The notes beneath the pieces are model-generated. The model saw nothing but the letters and a program-made list of their open reading frames with translations. It was not told where the DNA came from and did no database searches. From positions 41,358-105,357 of the forward strand of contig JAFRNY010000063.1 of NCBI GenBank assembly GCA_017429945.1: a DNA stretch of 64,000 nt, given 5' to 3'. A program made the position numbers and the translations under genes. The DNA comes from Bacteroidaceae bacterium. Lineage in GTDB: Bacteria; Bacteroidota; Bacteroidia; Bacteroidales; Bacteroidaceae. Numbering within the stretch: position 1 is the first letter of the stretch; the number at the start of each line of letters is the position of its first letter. This document shows positions 49,538 through 59,114 of this stretch, piece after piece.

Positions 49538-51985
49538 ATGTTTACTTCAAGCAAAAGAACCTTTCTTACCTTACTCACAACTGCGGCCATCAGTGCCACA
49601 TTAATGGCTCAGGGCCGTACCGAAACAGTGCTGACCGATGGATGGCAGTTCAGTCGCGACAAACAAAACTGGCAGCAAGTGACAGTGCCTCACGACTGGG
49701 CCATCAGCGGACCTTTCGATAAGAAATGGGATATTCAAGTCGTAGCCATTGAGCAGAACGGCGAGAAGCAGGCCTCTGAGAAGACAGGCCGTAGCGGCGC
49801 ACTACCCTGGATTGGCAAGGGCTACTACAAGCGCACCATCGCAATACCTCAGGATTTCAAAGGCCATGCCGAGTTGCTTTTCGACGGAGCTATGGCCGAA
49901 CCGCGCGTGAGCCTCAATGGAAAGTTTGCTGGCTACTGGGCCTATGGCTACAACTCGTTCCGAATAGACCTCACTCCACATATGCATGCAGGTGATAACC
50001 TTCTTGAGGTAGACCTGCAAAACGTGGAGGAGAGCTCGCGCTGGTACCCAGGCGCCGGCATCTATCGTCCTGTGAAGTTGGTGCTAACGCCAACAAAATC
50101 CTACATTGATGACTGGAGTATCTTCGTGCGCCCGCTAGATGCCAAAAAAGTGAAGGAAGGCGAGCGTGTGGCCATGAAAGCCAACTTCGATATCGTCAAC
50201 CCAACGAAGGACCTTAGCTATTCCGTCAGCGTGCTCGACGCCAAAGGCAACGCCGTGATTACAGACGATGCAAAGCACTCTCTGGAAAACGCTGTAGGCA
50301 GAGTCGCTTTTGGTTTTCCCGTCGACAACGCACGCCTATGGTCGCCAGAGTCACCTGCATTATATAATTTGGTGGTCAGCCTTTACGACGGCGACCGTAA
50401 GATCGACGAGAAGGGCACGCGCTTCGGTATACGCACCATCAGCGTCACGAAGAAAGGCGGATTCCAGCTCAATGGACAAACGCGCAAATTCAAGGGCGTA
50501 TGTCTCCATCACGACCTCGGCCCGCTTGGTGCCGCTGTCAACAAGGCCGCCATCATCCGGCAAGTTAAAATCTTGAAGGACATGGGCTGTGACGCCATTC
50601 GCACGGCCCACAATATGCCCTCGCAGATGCAGATGGAAGTCTGCGATTCTTTGGGTATGATGGTTATGGCCGAATCGTTCGATATGTGGGAATATCGCAA
50701 GTGCAAGAACGGGTACGCACGTTTCTTCCGCACATGGGCCGATCGCGACATCGAGAACCTCGTGCGCGCACATCGCAACCACCCGTCGATTGTCATGTGG
50801 TCAATTGGTAACGAGATTCCAGAGCAGGGCATGGAAGGTGGCCGCGAGATGGCGCAACATCTTCAGGACCTCTGCCATCGCCTCGACCCCACACGCCCCG
50901 TAACTCAGGGCTGCGACCGCCCCGACAACGCCCTTTCCACTGGATTCCTACAGTCGATGGACGTGCCTGGACTGAACTATCGCCTCCATCGCTATCAGGA
51001 CACTTTCAACCAACTCTGGCACGGCTATCTGCTCGGCTCTGAGACGGCTTCGACGGTCTCCTCACGCGGCGTCTACTACTTCCCAGTAGAGCCAAGCAGT
51101 CATGCCACTCACCCCGACGGTCAATGCACTGGCTACGACGTGGAGTGGTGTCCGTGGTCAAACCTCCCCGACGATGACTGGCAGTGGCAGGATGATAAGC
51201 CGTGGGTCATTGGCGAGTTCGTATGGACTGGCTTTGACTATCTCGGCGAACCCACCCCCTACGACGGCTACTGGCCTTCGCGCAGCAGCTATTTCGGCAT
51301 TTGCGACCTCGCCGGCCTGCCCAAGGACAGATACTACCTCTATCGCTCCAAATGGCAGACCCAGGCCCACACCATTCATCTGCTGCCGCATTGGACTTGG
51401 GGCCAAGAGCGCCGCGGACAGGTTACGCCCGTCTATTGCTACACCGACTATCCTTCTGCCGAGCTCTTTGTCAATGGCAAGAGTCAGGGACGTATCACTA
51501 AGAACCCTGCTGAACGACTCGATAGATATCGTCTGCGATGGAACAACGTGAAGTATGAGACAGGCGAGCTACGCGTTGTAGTATACGACGAACAGGGACA
51601 GAAGGCAGGTGAACGAAGCCTGCGCACCGCCGGCAAGCCCTCACGTCTGAAGCTCGACGTTTGGACACAGCATGATGCCCCGCGCCTACAAGCCGATGGC
51701 CAGGACATGGCCTTCATCACAGTCTCGCTTACCGACAGCCGTGGCACCCTCATTCCGCAGGCTGCCGACCAGCTCACTTTCGAAGTAACTGGCGCTGGTA
51801 AGTTCCAGGCTGCCTGCAACGGCGACGCCACTAGTCTCGAACCCTTCACCGAGCCCACCATGCGCCTCTTCGCCGGTCAGCTCGTCCTAGTCGTACGCAG
51901 CACACATCAGTCTGGAGTCATCAAGGTGAAAGTCTGCGATGCCGAGCGTCGTCTCACACAGACAGTAACACTTCAGGCAAAGTAA
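49538..51985 (+). CDS. GH2 family glycosidase (beta-galactosidase type)
   Basis: The 815-residue protein has a signal peptide (FLTLLTTAAISATLMAQG) and the GH2 domain order: sugar-binding jelly roll (WQQVTVPHDWAISGPFD; YYKRTIAIP; PRVSLNGKFAGYW; SRWYPGAGIYRPV), immunoglobulin-like domain, TIM barrel, then C-terminal beta domains (TVSLTDSRGTLIPQAADQLT). In the barrel, WSIGNEIPEQG gives the acid/base Glu426 and IGEFVWTGFDYLGEP the nucleophile Glu560. It hydrolyses terminal beta-galactosides or related glycosides in the periplasm. No SusC/SusD genes are adjacent, so it is not part of a visible polysaccharide utilisation locus. Confidence 0.93.
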   Translation: MFTSSKRTFLTLLTTAAISATLMAQGRTETVLTDGWQFSRDKQNWQQVTVPHDWAISGPFDKKWDIQVVAIEQNGEKQASEKTGRSGALPWIGKGYYKRTIAIPQDFKGHAELLFDGAMAEPRVSLNGKFAGYWAYGYNSFRIDLTPHMHAGDNLLEVDLQNVEESSRWYPGAGIYRPVKLVLTPTKSYIDDWSIFVRPLDAKKVKEGERVAMKANFDIVNPTKDLSYSVSVLDAKGNAVITDDAKHSLENAVGRVAFGFPVDNARLWSPESPALYNLVVSLYDGDRKIDEKGTRFGIRTISVTKKGGFQLNGQTRKFKGVCLHHDLGPLGAAVNKAAIIRQVKILKDMGCDAIRTAHNMPSQMQMEVCDSLGMMVMAESFDMWEYRKCKNGYARFFRTWADRDIENLVRAHRNHPSIVMWSIGNEIPEQGMEGGREMAQHLQDLCHRLDPTRPVTQGCDRPDNALSTGFLQSMDVPGLNYRLHRYQDTFNQLWHGYLLGSETASTVSSRGVYYFPVEPSSHATHPDGQCTGYDVEWCPWSNLPDDDWQWQDDKPWVIGEFVWTGFDYLGEPTPYDGYWPSRSSYFGICDLAGLPKDRYYLYRSKWQTQAHTIHLLPHWTWGQERRGQVTPVYCYTDYPSAELFVNGKSQGRITKNPAERLDRYRLRWNNVKYETGELRVVVYDEQGQKAGERSLRTAGKPSRLKLDVWTQHDAPRLQADGQDMAFITVSLTDSRGTLIPQAADQLTFEVTGAGKFQAACNGDATSLEPFTEPTMRLFAGQLVLVVRSTHQSGVIKVKVCDAERRLTQTVTLQAK

Positions 51986-52008
51986 TAAGTCTATTCGCTA
52001 TTTATGAT

Positions 52009-52047
52009 AAATGCCTTGTCGAAAGTCGTGACAAGGCATTTTCTTTT
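52009..52047 (+). terminator. Terminator of the GH2 gene
   Basis: AAATGCCTTGTC (52009-52020) pairs with GACAAGGCATTT (52030-52041), followed by TCTTTTTC. Confidence 0.85.
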
Positions 52048-52049
52048 TC

Positions 52050-52613
52050 TTACAAAACGAGGTGGCTCATCGGATGCCCGCCCCATTGACTGTCACCGGC
52101 ATATCGGAAGCCTGCGGCAGCATATAGCGCTTCGCCAGAGGGGTTGCCTTTGTCCACCAACAGTCCCAAGTGTGGCAGTCCCATCTCTGAAGCTCGATGC
52201 CGGCACGCCTCTATGAGCCTTAGGGCAATGCCTTGGCGGCGATATTCGGGAATCACGGCCAGCGAGTCGAGATAAAGCTCGCCAGCCTGAGTCTCATCGT
52301 CGATGTCGGAATTGTCTTTGCCCAGCTGTTGGAATGAAGCATTGATGAAGGCTCGCCGCAGTTCGTGCAGGCGGCCGCCGTCGTAGGCTACAGCTATGCC
52401 TGCCAAACGTTCGCCGTCCATGGCAACGAGGGTGTTCTCGAAACTATATTGAGTGTCCGTGCGCTCCACTAGTTCGCTCATCATCCTGTGGAAGTCCTTG
52501 AGGCCATGGCCTGCACCGCAGAAATGCAGGCAGCACTCATCCGTCATGGCCATCATAATCAGGCGGGCTATCTCGCTGGCTTGTCCTCGCTCAGCTCTTC
52601 TGATTCTTATCAT
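52050..52613 (-). CDS. GNAT family N-acetyltransferase
   Basis: The 187-residue protein shows the GNAT core: IRIRRAERGQASEIARLIMM at the N-terminus, DGERLAGIAVAYDGG, and the acetyl-CoA loop LDSLAVIPEYRRQGIALRLI (Q/R-x-x-G-x-A/G). It acetylates an amine on a small molecule or protein in the cytosol; the substrate is unknown. The stop codon lies 9 bases from the GH2 terminator hairpin, so the two genes converge. No promoter box was clear upstream. Confidence 0.9.
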   Translation of the reverse strand: MIRIRRAERGQASEIARLIMMAMTDECCLHFCGAGHGLKDFHRMMSELVERTDTQYSFENTLVAMDGERLAGIAVAYDGGRLHELRRAFINASFQQLGKDNSDIDDETQAGELYLDSLAVIPEYRRQGIALRLIEACRHRASEMGLPHLGLLVDKGNPSGEALYAAAGFRYAGDSQWGGHPMSHLVL

Positions 52614-52837
52614 CGTAACTCAATCTTTGATTAACTGCTTTCTTACTAAGAAAACTGGAAAAACTGTAGAACTGGGCTCTCGACCTGTGCGGCCACAGCT
52701 TTTTCCTCACTCTACTATAGGCGTTGCCCTATATGCGCAAGAGTAATGGATTACAAATCCAAGGATATAGAAAGCAGGGCCAGATGCTATGGCCGAAAGT
52801 GCTAAAACTTCTGGCCTTAATGCCCAATTGTTTTGAG

Positions 52838-52856
52838 GTAAAACAACTTGTTTTAC
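52838..52856. repeat. 19-bp palindrome GTAAAACAACTTGTTTTAC, copy 3
   Basis: Same palindrome as at 19286 and 35728 with C in the centre; GACTGGTCGTATC follows 7 bases later. Confidence 0.65.
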
Positions 52857-52917
52857 TTCATCATGACTGGTCGTATCACTTGGCACCTCTTGTGTCGTCT
52901 GCCTATATGGTCCAATG

Positions 52918-52965
52918 AAAAGGCCCCACGGTCAGCTTGTCATGTGGGCTGGCAGCGGGGCCTTT
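52918..52965 (-). terminator. Terminator of the RND efflux operon
   Basis: AAAGGCCCC pairs with GGGGCCTTT around a 30-base loop; the minus strand ends in TTTTC. Confidence 0.75.
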
Positions 52966-52983
52966 CTATAGTTTTCTCGTTTT

Positions 52984-54369
52984 CTAATTCTCTCTCAAAG
53001 AACCTCCTCCGAGGGCTTGGTAGAGCTCAATTGTGGCGGAGATGACGGCATACTGGTTGGCGAGCTGTCCGAGCTGTGCGCTGAGCAGTCCTGTCTGTGC
53101 GGTGAGCACGTTGAGGTAGTTGACCTGATGGCTGACGTTGTCCTTGTAGAGGGCTTCGGTGGCCTGTACGGCATCGTTGAGTGCGCGTATCTGTCCGTCG
53201 ATGAACTGTCGCTTGCCTTGTGCTGTCTGCAGCTTGACGAGTGCCGTGTTGACTTCGTTGCCTGCCGCGACGAGGCTCTGCTGGAAGGCCATCTTCGCTT
53301 CTTCCTGTTGCATCTCGGCCACACGCTTCTGTGCACGCAGTCGACCGTTCTGGAAGATGGGCTGTGCGAGCTGTCCGAGTGCGTTCCAGATCCATTTGCC
53401 GGGGCTGAGCTCGATGCTGGAACCGTTGTTGGTGAAGCCAAGGGTTCCGCTGAGTGTCAGGGCAGGGTAGAAGCTGGCCTTGGCGGAGTTGACGGCATAG
53501 AACTTGCTGGCCAGCTGCAGCTCGGCCTGACGTACATCGGGTCGGTTCTGCAGCAGGGCGAGGGGTATGCCTGTTTCAATGGCTGCAGGTGCCTGGAAGG
53601 CGCTAAGGCTTGAGCGCTCGATATGATGAGGCGCTTCGCCGAGGATCGTGCAGAGGGCGTTCTCGGCTTCGATGATGCCCTCACGCAAGTCCAGGAGATT
53701 GGCTTCGACGCTGTAGCAGTTGGCTTCGCTCTGAGCAACGGCAGCCTTGTTGGAGCGACCTGCTGCCATGAGCTTGCGGGTGAGCTCGACGCTCTCGCGC
53801 CAGTTCTTGGCTGTCTGCTCGCTGATGGCCAGCTGGGCATCGAGCATGCAGAGTGAATAGTAGATGTTGGCGATGTTGGCTACGAGAGCCTGCTGCACGG
53901 CCTGTTGAGCCACGCGTGTCTGCTCTACGCCCACTTCGGCCGTCTTCTTGGCGTTGCGCAGGCTACCTATGCTACCAATCTGCCATGAGGCTGAGAGAGG
54001 TACCGTATAGAATTTCAGCGGCTTGGACCAGTCGAAACTGGAGAGCTGTCCCTGCGGAGCGATGGCCAGGCTGGGGATATAGGCGAGCTTGGAGCACTTG
54101 AGGTATTCCTGTGCCTCCTGGATCTGTAGGTCAAGCTGGCGCATATTGAGATTCTGGGCAAGGCCACGCTCGATGAGGGCCTGCAGCTGCGGGTCGGTGA
54201 AGAACTCGCGCCAAGCCTTTGCGCCAAGGCTTTGTTCGGTGTTGCCTGTCTGAGCCGTACCATATAGGCCATCGGTCTGGATGTCAGATGGACGGTCATA
54301 GTTTCTATAGAGACCGCAGGAGGAGAGACCCAGTGTAGCGAAAGCTATAATGAATACTTGTTTTTTCAT
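52984..54369 (-). CDS. RND efflux outer-membrane lipoprotein (TolC/OprM type)
   Basis: The 461-residue protein has a lipoprotein signal (IIAFATLGLSSC) and two OEP repeats rich in long helices with small beta parts: KAWREFFTDPQLQALIERGLA, VELTRKLMAAGRSNKAAVAQ, LLQNRPDVRQAELQLASKFY and ALYKDNVSHQVNYLNVLTAQ. These are typical of NodT-family efflux channels. It forms the trimeric outer-membrane duct of the tripartite pump encoded upstream on the same strand. A 66-base spacer with a strong hairpin separates it from the pump gene. Confidence 0.95.
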   Translation of the reverse strand: MKKQVFIIAFATLGLSSCGLYRNYDRPSDIQTDGLYGTAQTGNTEQSLGAKAWREFFTDPQLQALIERGLAQNLNMRQLDLQIQEAQEYLKCSKLAYIPSLAIAPQGQLSSFDWSKPLKFYTVPLSASWQIGSIGSLRNAKKTAEVGVEQTRVAQQAVQQALVANIANIYYSLCMLDAQLAISEQTAKNWRESVELTRKLMAAGRSNKAAVAQSEANCYSVEANLLDLREGIIEAENALCTILGEAPHHIERSSLSAFQAPAAIETGIPLALLQNRPDVRQAELQLASKFYAVNSAKASFYPALTLSGTLGFTNNGSSIELSPGKWIWNALGQLAQPIFQNGRLRAQKRVAEMQQEEAKMAFQQSLVAAGNEVNTALVKLQTAQGKRQFIDGQIRALNDAVQATEALYKDNVSHQVNYLNVLTAQTGLLSAQLGQLANQYAVISATIELYQALGGGSLREN

Positions 54370-54393
54370 TGTTGTGAAATTATGAAAGAGAGT

Positions 54394-54426
54394 GGTAGCC
54401 TTAGCGGCTAACCGCTAAGTGCTACC
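54394..54426 (-). other. Intercistronic hairpin in the RND operon
   Basis: GGTAGC-C-TTAGCGG pairs with CCGCTAA-GT-GCTACC around CTAA, in the spacer between pump and channel genes. It lacks a U-run, so a processing or stability element is more likely than a terminator. Confidence 0.6.
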
Positions 54427-54435
54427 GCTGTTTGG

Positions 54436-57400
54436 TTAATTGTTTTCGCTGGCTTCGCGTTTCTCCTGCTCGCTGTGAGCTTTCTCCTTGAGGAACTGCT
54501 GGTCGGCCTCAACCTTCATGGCAGGGCGAATCTTCTCTTGCAGGTACTCGAAGAAGATGAAGAAGACGGGCACGGTGAAGAGGATGGCGAACGTACCTAC
54601 GATCATACCGCCTACGACACCGATACCGATGGTGCGGTCGCCGTTGGCACCTGCGCCGCTGGCGAAGATGAGCGGGAGCATACCGAGCACACAGGTGAGG
54701 ACGGTCATGAGGATAGGACGCAGTCGAGCCTCGGCGGCGGCGTAGGCAGCCTCGACGATGCCCATGCCCTTGCGGCGACGCTCGAGGGCGAACTCGGTAA
54801 TCAGGATGGCCGTCTTAGCGAGCAAGCCGATAAGCATGATAACACCCGTCTGGAGGTAGATATTGTTCTCGACCTGGCCGAAGATGTACATGTCGGCACC
54901 CGTGAACAGGCGGCCGAGGCCTACAGAGACTTGGTTCCAGAGCCAGGCGAGGCCGAAGCTTCCCATGAGGCCGGCGGGCACGGAGAGGATGACGGCGAAG
55001 GGCACGAGGAATGACTCGTAGAGGCACGAGAGGATCAGGAAGATGAGGATGACGCAGATGGCGTAGATGAGGATGGTTTGGTTGGAGCCCATCTGCTCAT
55101 ATTCCTCACGCGAGATGCTGCCGTACTCGTAGGTGATGTGGTCGGGCAGGGTCTGCGTGCGTACTTCGTCGATGACGCGCATGGCGTCGGACGTGGTGTA
55201 ACCCACGGCGGGCTGTACCATGCAGGTGATCTCGGAGAAGAGGTTGAAGTGCTTGTCGATCTCAGGGCCGAGCACGGGCTTGAGCTTGGCGAACTGCGAG
55301 ATGGGCGCCATGCCGGCATTGGTGCGAACGTACATATTGGAGAGGTCGGCCTCGGAGGTGCGGTACTTGGGGTCGGTCTGCATCATGACGCGGTAGACCT
55401 TACCGAACTGGTTGAAGTTCGAGACGTAGGCGCCGCCGAGGTAGCCGCTCATGGCCGAGAGGACCTGTGAGGGCGATACGCCGGTGAGCTTACACTGTGC
55501 GGCATCGACTTCGACCATGTACTGCGGGAAGTTGCGGGCGTAGGAGGTCATAGCCATCTGGATCTCCTCGCGCTCGCCGAGGGCCTTGAGGAAGGCCTGC
55601 GTCTGCTCGAGGAAGACGCCCTTGTCGCCGTCGGAACGGTCCTGAAGGTGAAGGTCGACGTTGGAGCCGAGGCCATAGCCCGGGATCATACCGGGTTCGA
55701 AGCAGAAGATCTGTGCCTCGGGAATCTCCTTCATGAACTGTCCCATGAGCATCAGCTTCTTGATGCTGGTGCTGTGCTCCAGGCCTTTACGCTGATCCCA
55801 GTGTTTCATACGCAGGATGACCATACCGTTCGATGCGCCGGCACCGCCCATCATGCCGTAGCCGGAGGTGCGTGCGATGTTCTGGATGTCCTCGTCCTTC
55901 TCGACGATGGCCATGACGCGGTCGAGCACGCTCTCGGTGTACGCCAGGTTGCTGCCGGGAGGGCAGGTGACGTCGACCATCATGACGCCCTGGTCCTCCT
56001 GGGGCACGAGGCCCTTAGGCAGCGACGACATGAAGAAGATGAGCAGTACGACGGCGATGACCAGGCTCAGAGGAGCTATCCAGCGATGGCCGATGACGCC
56101 ATGGAGGTCCTTGCTATACTTGCGGGCCGTGCCGCCATATACCTTATCATACGCTTTGCGTGTGCCTCTGTTGAGACCGAGAAAGAAGCGGCTAACAGGG
56201 TTCTTGGCCACGCGGTCGCTCTTGGCAGGGCGCATCAGCATGGCGCACAGAGCGGGGCAGACGACGAGGGCCGAGACGCATGAGATACCTACGGCCACGG
56301 CCAGCGTGACGCCGAACTGTGTGTAGAACATACCGCTCGTGCCAGGCATCATAGTCACGGGGATGAACACGGCCATGAAGACGAACGTACAGGAGAGCAC
56401 GGCCATCGTCACGTCGGACATGGCGTCCTTCGTAGCCTGATAGGCCGAGGTGTAGCCCGCGTCGAACTTGGCCTGTACGGCCTCGACCACGACGATGGCG
56501 TCGTCGACCACCGTACCGATGGCCAGCACGAGGGCGAAGAGCGTCAGCAGGTTCAGCGTGAAGCCGGCCAGCTGCAGGGCCGCAAAGGTGCCGACGAGCG
56601 AGATGATAATCGAAATTGAAGGAATCAGTGTGGCTCGGAAATCCTGAAGGAAGAAGTAGACCACGAGGATGACGAGGAGGATGGCGATGACGAGCGTCTC
56701 CTCAACGTTGGCGATAGACTCGAGCAGGAAGTCGTTGGTCGACATCATCTGCACGAAATGCAGGCCCTTGGGCAGCGTCTTCTCCATCTCCTCGAGGGCT
56801 GCTGTGAAGCGGTCGTTGGTCTCCTTAGCGTTGGCGCCAGCCAGCTGGAAGGCCATGAAGGTGACGGAGGGCTTGCCGTTGAACTTACCGCTGTAGCCGT
56901 AGTCGGCCTGCCCCAGCTCGACATCGGCGACGTCCTTCAAACGGAGAATGGTGCCGTCGGCCTTGGCCATGATGACGATGTTCTTGAACTCCTCGACCTC
57001 TTTCAGACGGCCGGTGTAGCGCAGCTGGTACTGGTAGACGTTGTCAACGGCGTCGCCGTGACCGCCTTCCATAGGCTTCTCGCCCAGCTTGCCGACAGCG
57101 GCTTCGAGGTTCTGCTCGGCCAGACAGCCGGTGATGTCAGAGGGCACGAGGCCGTATTGTGCCATCACCTCGGGCTTCAGCCAGATGCGCAGTGAGTAGT
57201 TGGCGCTCATGGCGAACACCTCGCCGACGCCCTGCACACGCTTCAGCTGCGGGATGATGTTGATGGCCATGTAGTTGCCCATGAAGTTCTGGTCGTACTC
57301 GGGAACGTCGCTGACCATGGAGTTGATCTGCAGCATGGAGGTCTGACGCTTGAATGTCGTCACACCAATCATGGTGACTTCCTGCGGCAGCAGACCTTGT

Positions 57401-57744
57401 GCCATCGAGACGCGGTTCTGCACGTTCACGGCGGCCATGTCAGGGTTGGAGCCTTGCTTGAAGAAGACAGTGATGGTGGCGGTTCCTGAGTTGGACGATG
57501 ACGAGGTCATGTAAGTCATGTTCTCCACACCGTTGATGCTCTCTTCGAGGGGCTGGATGACGGCTTTCGTCACCGTCTCGGCCGAGGCGCCAGGGTAGGT
57601 GGCGCTGACGACGACCGTTGGCGGTGCGATGTCGGGGAACTGCTCCACCGGCAGCGAGAAATAGCTGATTGCGCCGAGAAGCACTATGACAATGGCTATC
57701 GACATTGCCATCACCGGGCGCTTGATAAATATGTTTCCTTTCAT
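54436..57744 (-). CDS. RND multidrug efflux permease (AcrB/HAE1 type)
   Basis: The 1102-residue protein has the RND plan: 12 helices and two large periplasmic loops. It starts NIFIKRPVMAMSIAIVIVLL and includes the VEQFPDIAPPTVVVSATYPG porter segment, the helix-4 region GTVVDDAIVVVEAVQ with the proton-relay Asp pair, and the second-half GLLAKTAILITEFALE motif. It is slightly longer than AcrB. It pumps hydrophobic compounds using the proton gradient, with the adaptor upstream (18 bases) and the channel downstream. Drug range cannot be read. Confidence 0.96.
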   Translation of the reverse strand: MKGNIFIKRPVMAMSIAIVIVLLGAISYFSLPVEQFPDIAPPTVVVSATYPGASAETVTKAVIQPLEESINGVENMTYMTSSSSNSGTATITVFFKQGSNPDMAAVNVQNRVSMAQGLLPQEVTMIGVTTFKRQTSMLQINSMVSDVPEYDQNFMGNYMAINIIPQLKRVQGVGEVFAMSANYSLRIWLKPEVMAQYGLVPSDITGCLAEQNLEAAVGKLGEKPMEGGHGDAVDNVYQYQLRYTGRLKEVEEFKNIVIMAKADGTILRLKDVADVELGQADYGYSGKFNGKPSVTFMAFQLAGANAKETNDRFTAALEEMEKTLPKGLHFVQMMSTNDFLLESIANVEETLVIAILLVILVVYFFLQDFRATLIPSISIIISLVGTFAALQLAGFTLNLLTLFALVLAIGTVVDDAIVVVEAVQAKFDAGYTSAYQATKDAMSDVTMAVLSCTFVFMAVFIPVTMMPGTSGMFYTQFGVTLAVAVGISCVSALVVCPALCAMLMRPAKSDRVAKNPVSRFFLGLNRGTRKAYDKVYGGTARKYSKDLHGVIGHRWIAPLSLVIAVVLLIFFMSSLPKGLVPQEDQGVMMVDVTCPPGSNLAYTESVLDRVMAIVEKDEDIQNIARTSGYGMMGGAGASNGMVILRMKHWDQRKGLEHSTSIKKLMLMGQFMKEIPEAQIFCFEPGMIPGYGLGSNVDLHLQDRSDGDKGVFLEQTQAFLKALGEREEIQMAMTSYARNFPQYMVEVDAAQCKLTGVSPSQVLSAMSGYLGGAYVSNFNQFGKVYRVMMQTDPKYRTSEADLSNMYVRTNAGMAPISQFAKLKPVLGPEIDKHFNLFSEITCMVQPAVGYTTSDAMRVIDEVRTQTLPDHITYEYGSISREEYEQMGSNQTILIYAICVILIFLILSCLYESFLVPFAVILSVPAGLMGSFGLAWLWNQVSVGLGRLFTGADMYIFGQVENNIYLQTGVIMLIGLLAKTAILITEFALERRRKGMGIVEAAYAAAEARLRPILMTVLTCVLGMLPLIFASGAGANGDRTIGIGVVGGMIVGTFAILFTVPVFFIFFEYLQEKIRPAMKVEADQQFLKEKAHSEQEKREASENN

Positions 57745-57762
57745 AGTGGTATGCTCCTTCTT

Positions 57763-58884
57763 TTACTTCACCAACGCTCCCTCCTTGACCATACCTGCGC
57801 CGTCGGCGATAATCTCGTCGCCAGCCTTAAGGCCGCTGAGCACGATGAATTCCTTGCCTGTGTTGTAGGGCGCTATCTCGATGTTGGTGCCTTCGGCAAC
57901 GCGCTGGCCATCTTTCTTGACGACCTTGAACACCTGATGCACGGTCTGCAGCTGCTTGACAGCTGCGGCGGGTACCACGATATTACCCTTCATCTCTACG
58001 GGGATGATGACGTTGCCCGTGCTGCCGGAGTGGAGCAGGCCCTTGGGATTGTTGAAGACGGCACGCAGCGAGACGCTACCGGTGGACTGATCTACGACGC
58101 CGCTGACGGTCTCCACGACACCGCTCTCTTCGTACTCCGAGCCGTCGACGAGCTGCAGGCGCACGGCGGGCATGGCCTTCACGGCTGCCTCGGCGCTGCC
58201 GGCTTCGCGGATCTTATCGAGCAGCTGAGCCTCGGTCATGGAGAAGTAGACGTACATCTGATGGTTGTCAGACACGGTGGTCAGGGGCGTGGGGATCGAC
58301 GGACCTACGAGGGCGCCAACGCGGTAGGGCAGTGTGCCTACGACGCCGTTGGCAGGACTCTTGACGACAGTGTATGAAAGTGAGTTGGCAGCATTCGTCA
58401 CGGCAGCGGTGGCTTGGGCTACGGCAGCTTTGGCCTGAGCGTAGGAGTTGCTAGCCGTCTGAAGGTCGAAATCGCTGACAACCTGCTGGTCGAAGAGGTT
58501 CTTGGTGCTCTCGTAGCTGAGTTTGGCCGTTGCCTCAGCGGCCTTGGCGGCCTGAAGGTTGGCACGGGCGGTGTTCAGTGCAGCCTGGTAGGGCACCTGG
58601 TCGATGATGAAGAGCGTCTGGCCCTTCGAGACATGCTGACCCTCGGTGACGCACAGGCGCTGCAGCGTGCCGCTTACCTGCGGCAGCACCTGAATGTCCT
58701 GTCGGCCACGGATGGTGGCGCTGTACTTGGTGTCGATGGTGCGGTCCTCTGCCTTCACCTTAATGGTCTTGTAGGCCACGGGGTCTTGCTGCGCACTTTG
58801 CTGCTGCTTGCCCTTGCAAGCTCCGAGCAGAGCGCCGCAAAGCGCCAAAGAGACTAATGCTCTAACTTGTAATTTTGAATTCAT
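57763..58884 (-). CDS. RND efflux periplasmic adaptor lipoprotein
   Basis: The 373-residue protein has a lipoprotein signal (ALVSLALCGALLGACKGK), a biotinyl-lipoyl-like domain (IRGRQDIQVLPQVSGTLQRL; SPANGVVGTLPYRVGALVG) split by an alpha hairpin, and beta-barrel and membrane-proximal domains (QSTGSVSLRAVFNNPKGLLH; GNIVVPAAAVKQLQ). It is the membrane-fusion protein joining the AcrB-type pump to the TolC-type duct. First gene of the three-gene operon, with a TACCTTTG promoter box about 50 bases upstream. No local regulator gene is present. Confidence 0.95.
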   Translation of the reverse strand: MNSKLQVRALVSLALCGALLGACKGKQQQSAQQDPVAYKTIKVKAEDRTIDTKYSATIRGRQDIQVLPQVSGTLQRLCVTEGQHVSKGQTLFIIDQVPYQAALNTARANLQAAKAAEATAKLSYESTKNLFDQQVVSDFDLQTASNSYAQAKAAVAQATAAVTNAANSLSYTVVKSPANGVVGTLPYRVGALVGPSIPTPLTTVSDNHQMYVYFSMTEAQLLDKIREAGSAEAAVKAMPAVRLQLVDGSEYEESGVVETVSGVVDQSTGSVSLRAVFNNPKGLLHSGSTGNVIIPVEMKGNIVVPAAAVKQLQTVHQVFKVVKKDGQRVAEGTNIEIAPYNTGKEFIVLSGLKAGDEIIADGAGMVKEGALVK

Positions 58885-58934
58885 TTTGCTATCGTTTATA
58901 ATTAATTAATGTATATCTTTCAGCAAATCGGCTG

Positions 58935-58942
58935 CAAAGGTA
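58935..58942 (-). promoter_or_regulatory. Promoter -7 box for the RND efflux operon
   Basis: Minus strand TACCTTTG followed by CAGCCG, 51 bases before the adaptor start. Confidence 0.65.
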
Positions 58943-59056
58943 CGGACTTTTGTCTAAATAACCAATTTCAAGTCTTAGCGAAGATGCAATTTTTTTGGTC
59001 TGAATGTCGCTTATGACCTCTTTTTTGTGTTTTTTAACAGCTTAAACAATAAAAAA

Positions 59057-59080
59057 CGGGAGCAACGTAGGTTGCTCCCG
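59057..59080 (-). terminator. Terminator of ftsK
   Basis: CGGGAGCAAC pairs perfectly with GTTGCTCCCG around GTAG; minus strand continues TTTTTTATTG. Confidence 0.9.
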
Positions 59081-59114
59081 CAAAGGAATATTGTTATGAC
59101 TAAATAGTCAGAGG

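Larger units (their letters stand above)
52614..52983. other. 370-base gap with 19-bp palindrome and efflux terminator
   Basis: No gene seen. It contains the third 19-bp palindrome (52838-52856), a GACTGGTCGTATC unit (52864-52876) related to the ACCGGT repeats, and the terminator of the efflux operon (52918-52965). Confidence 0.65.
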
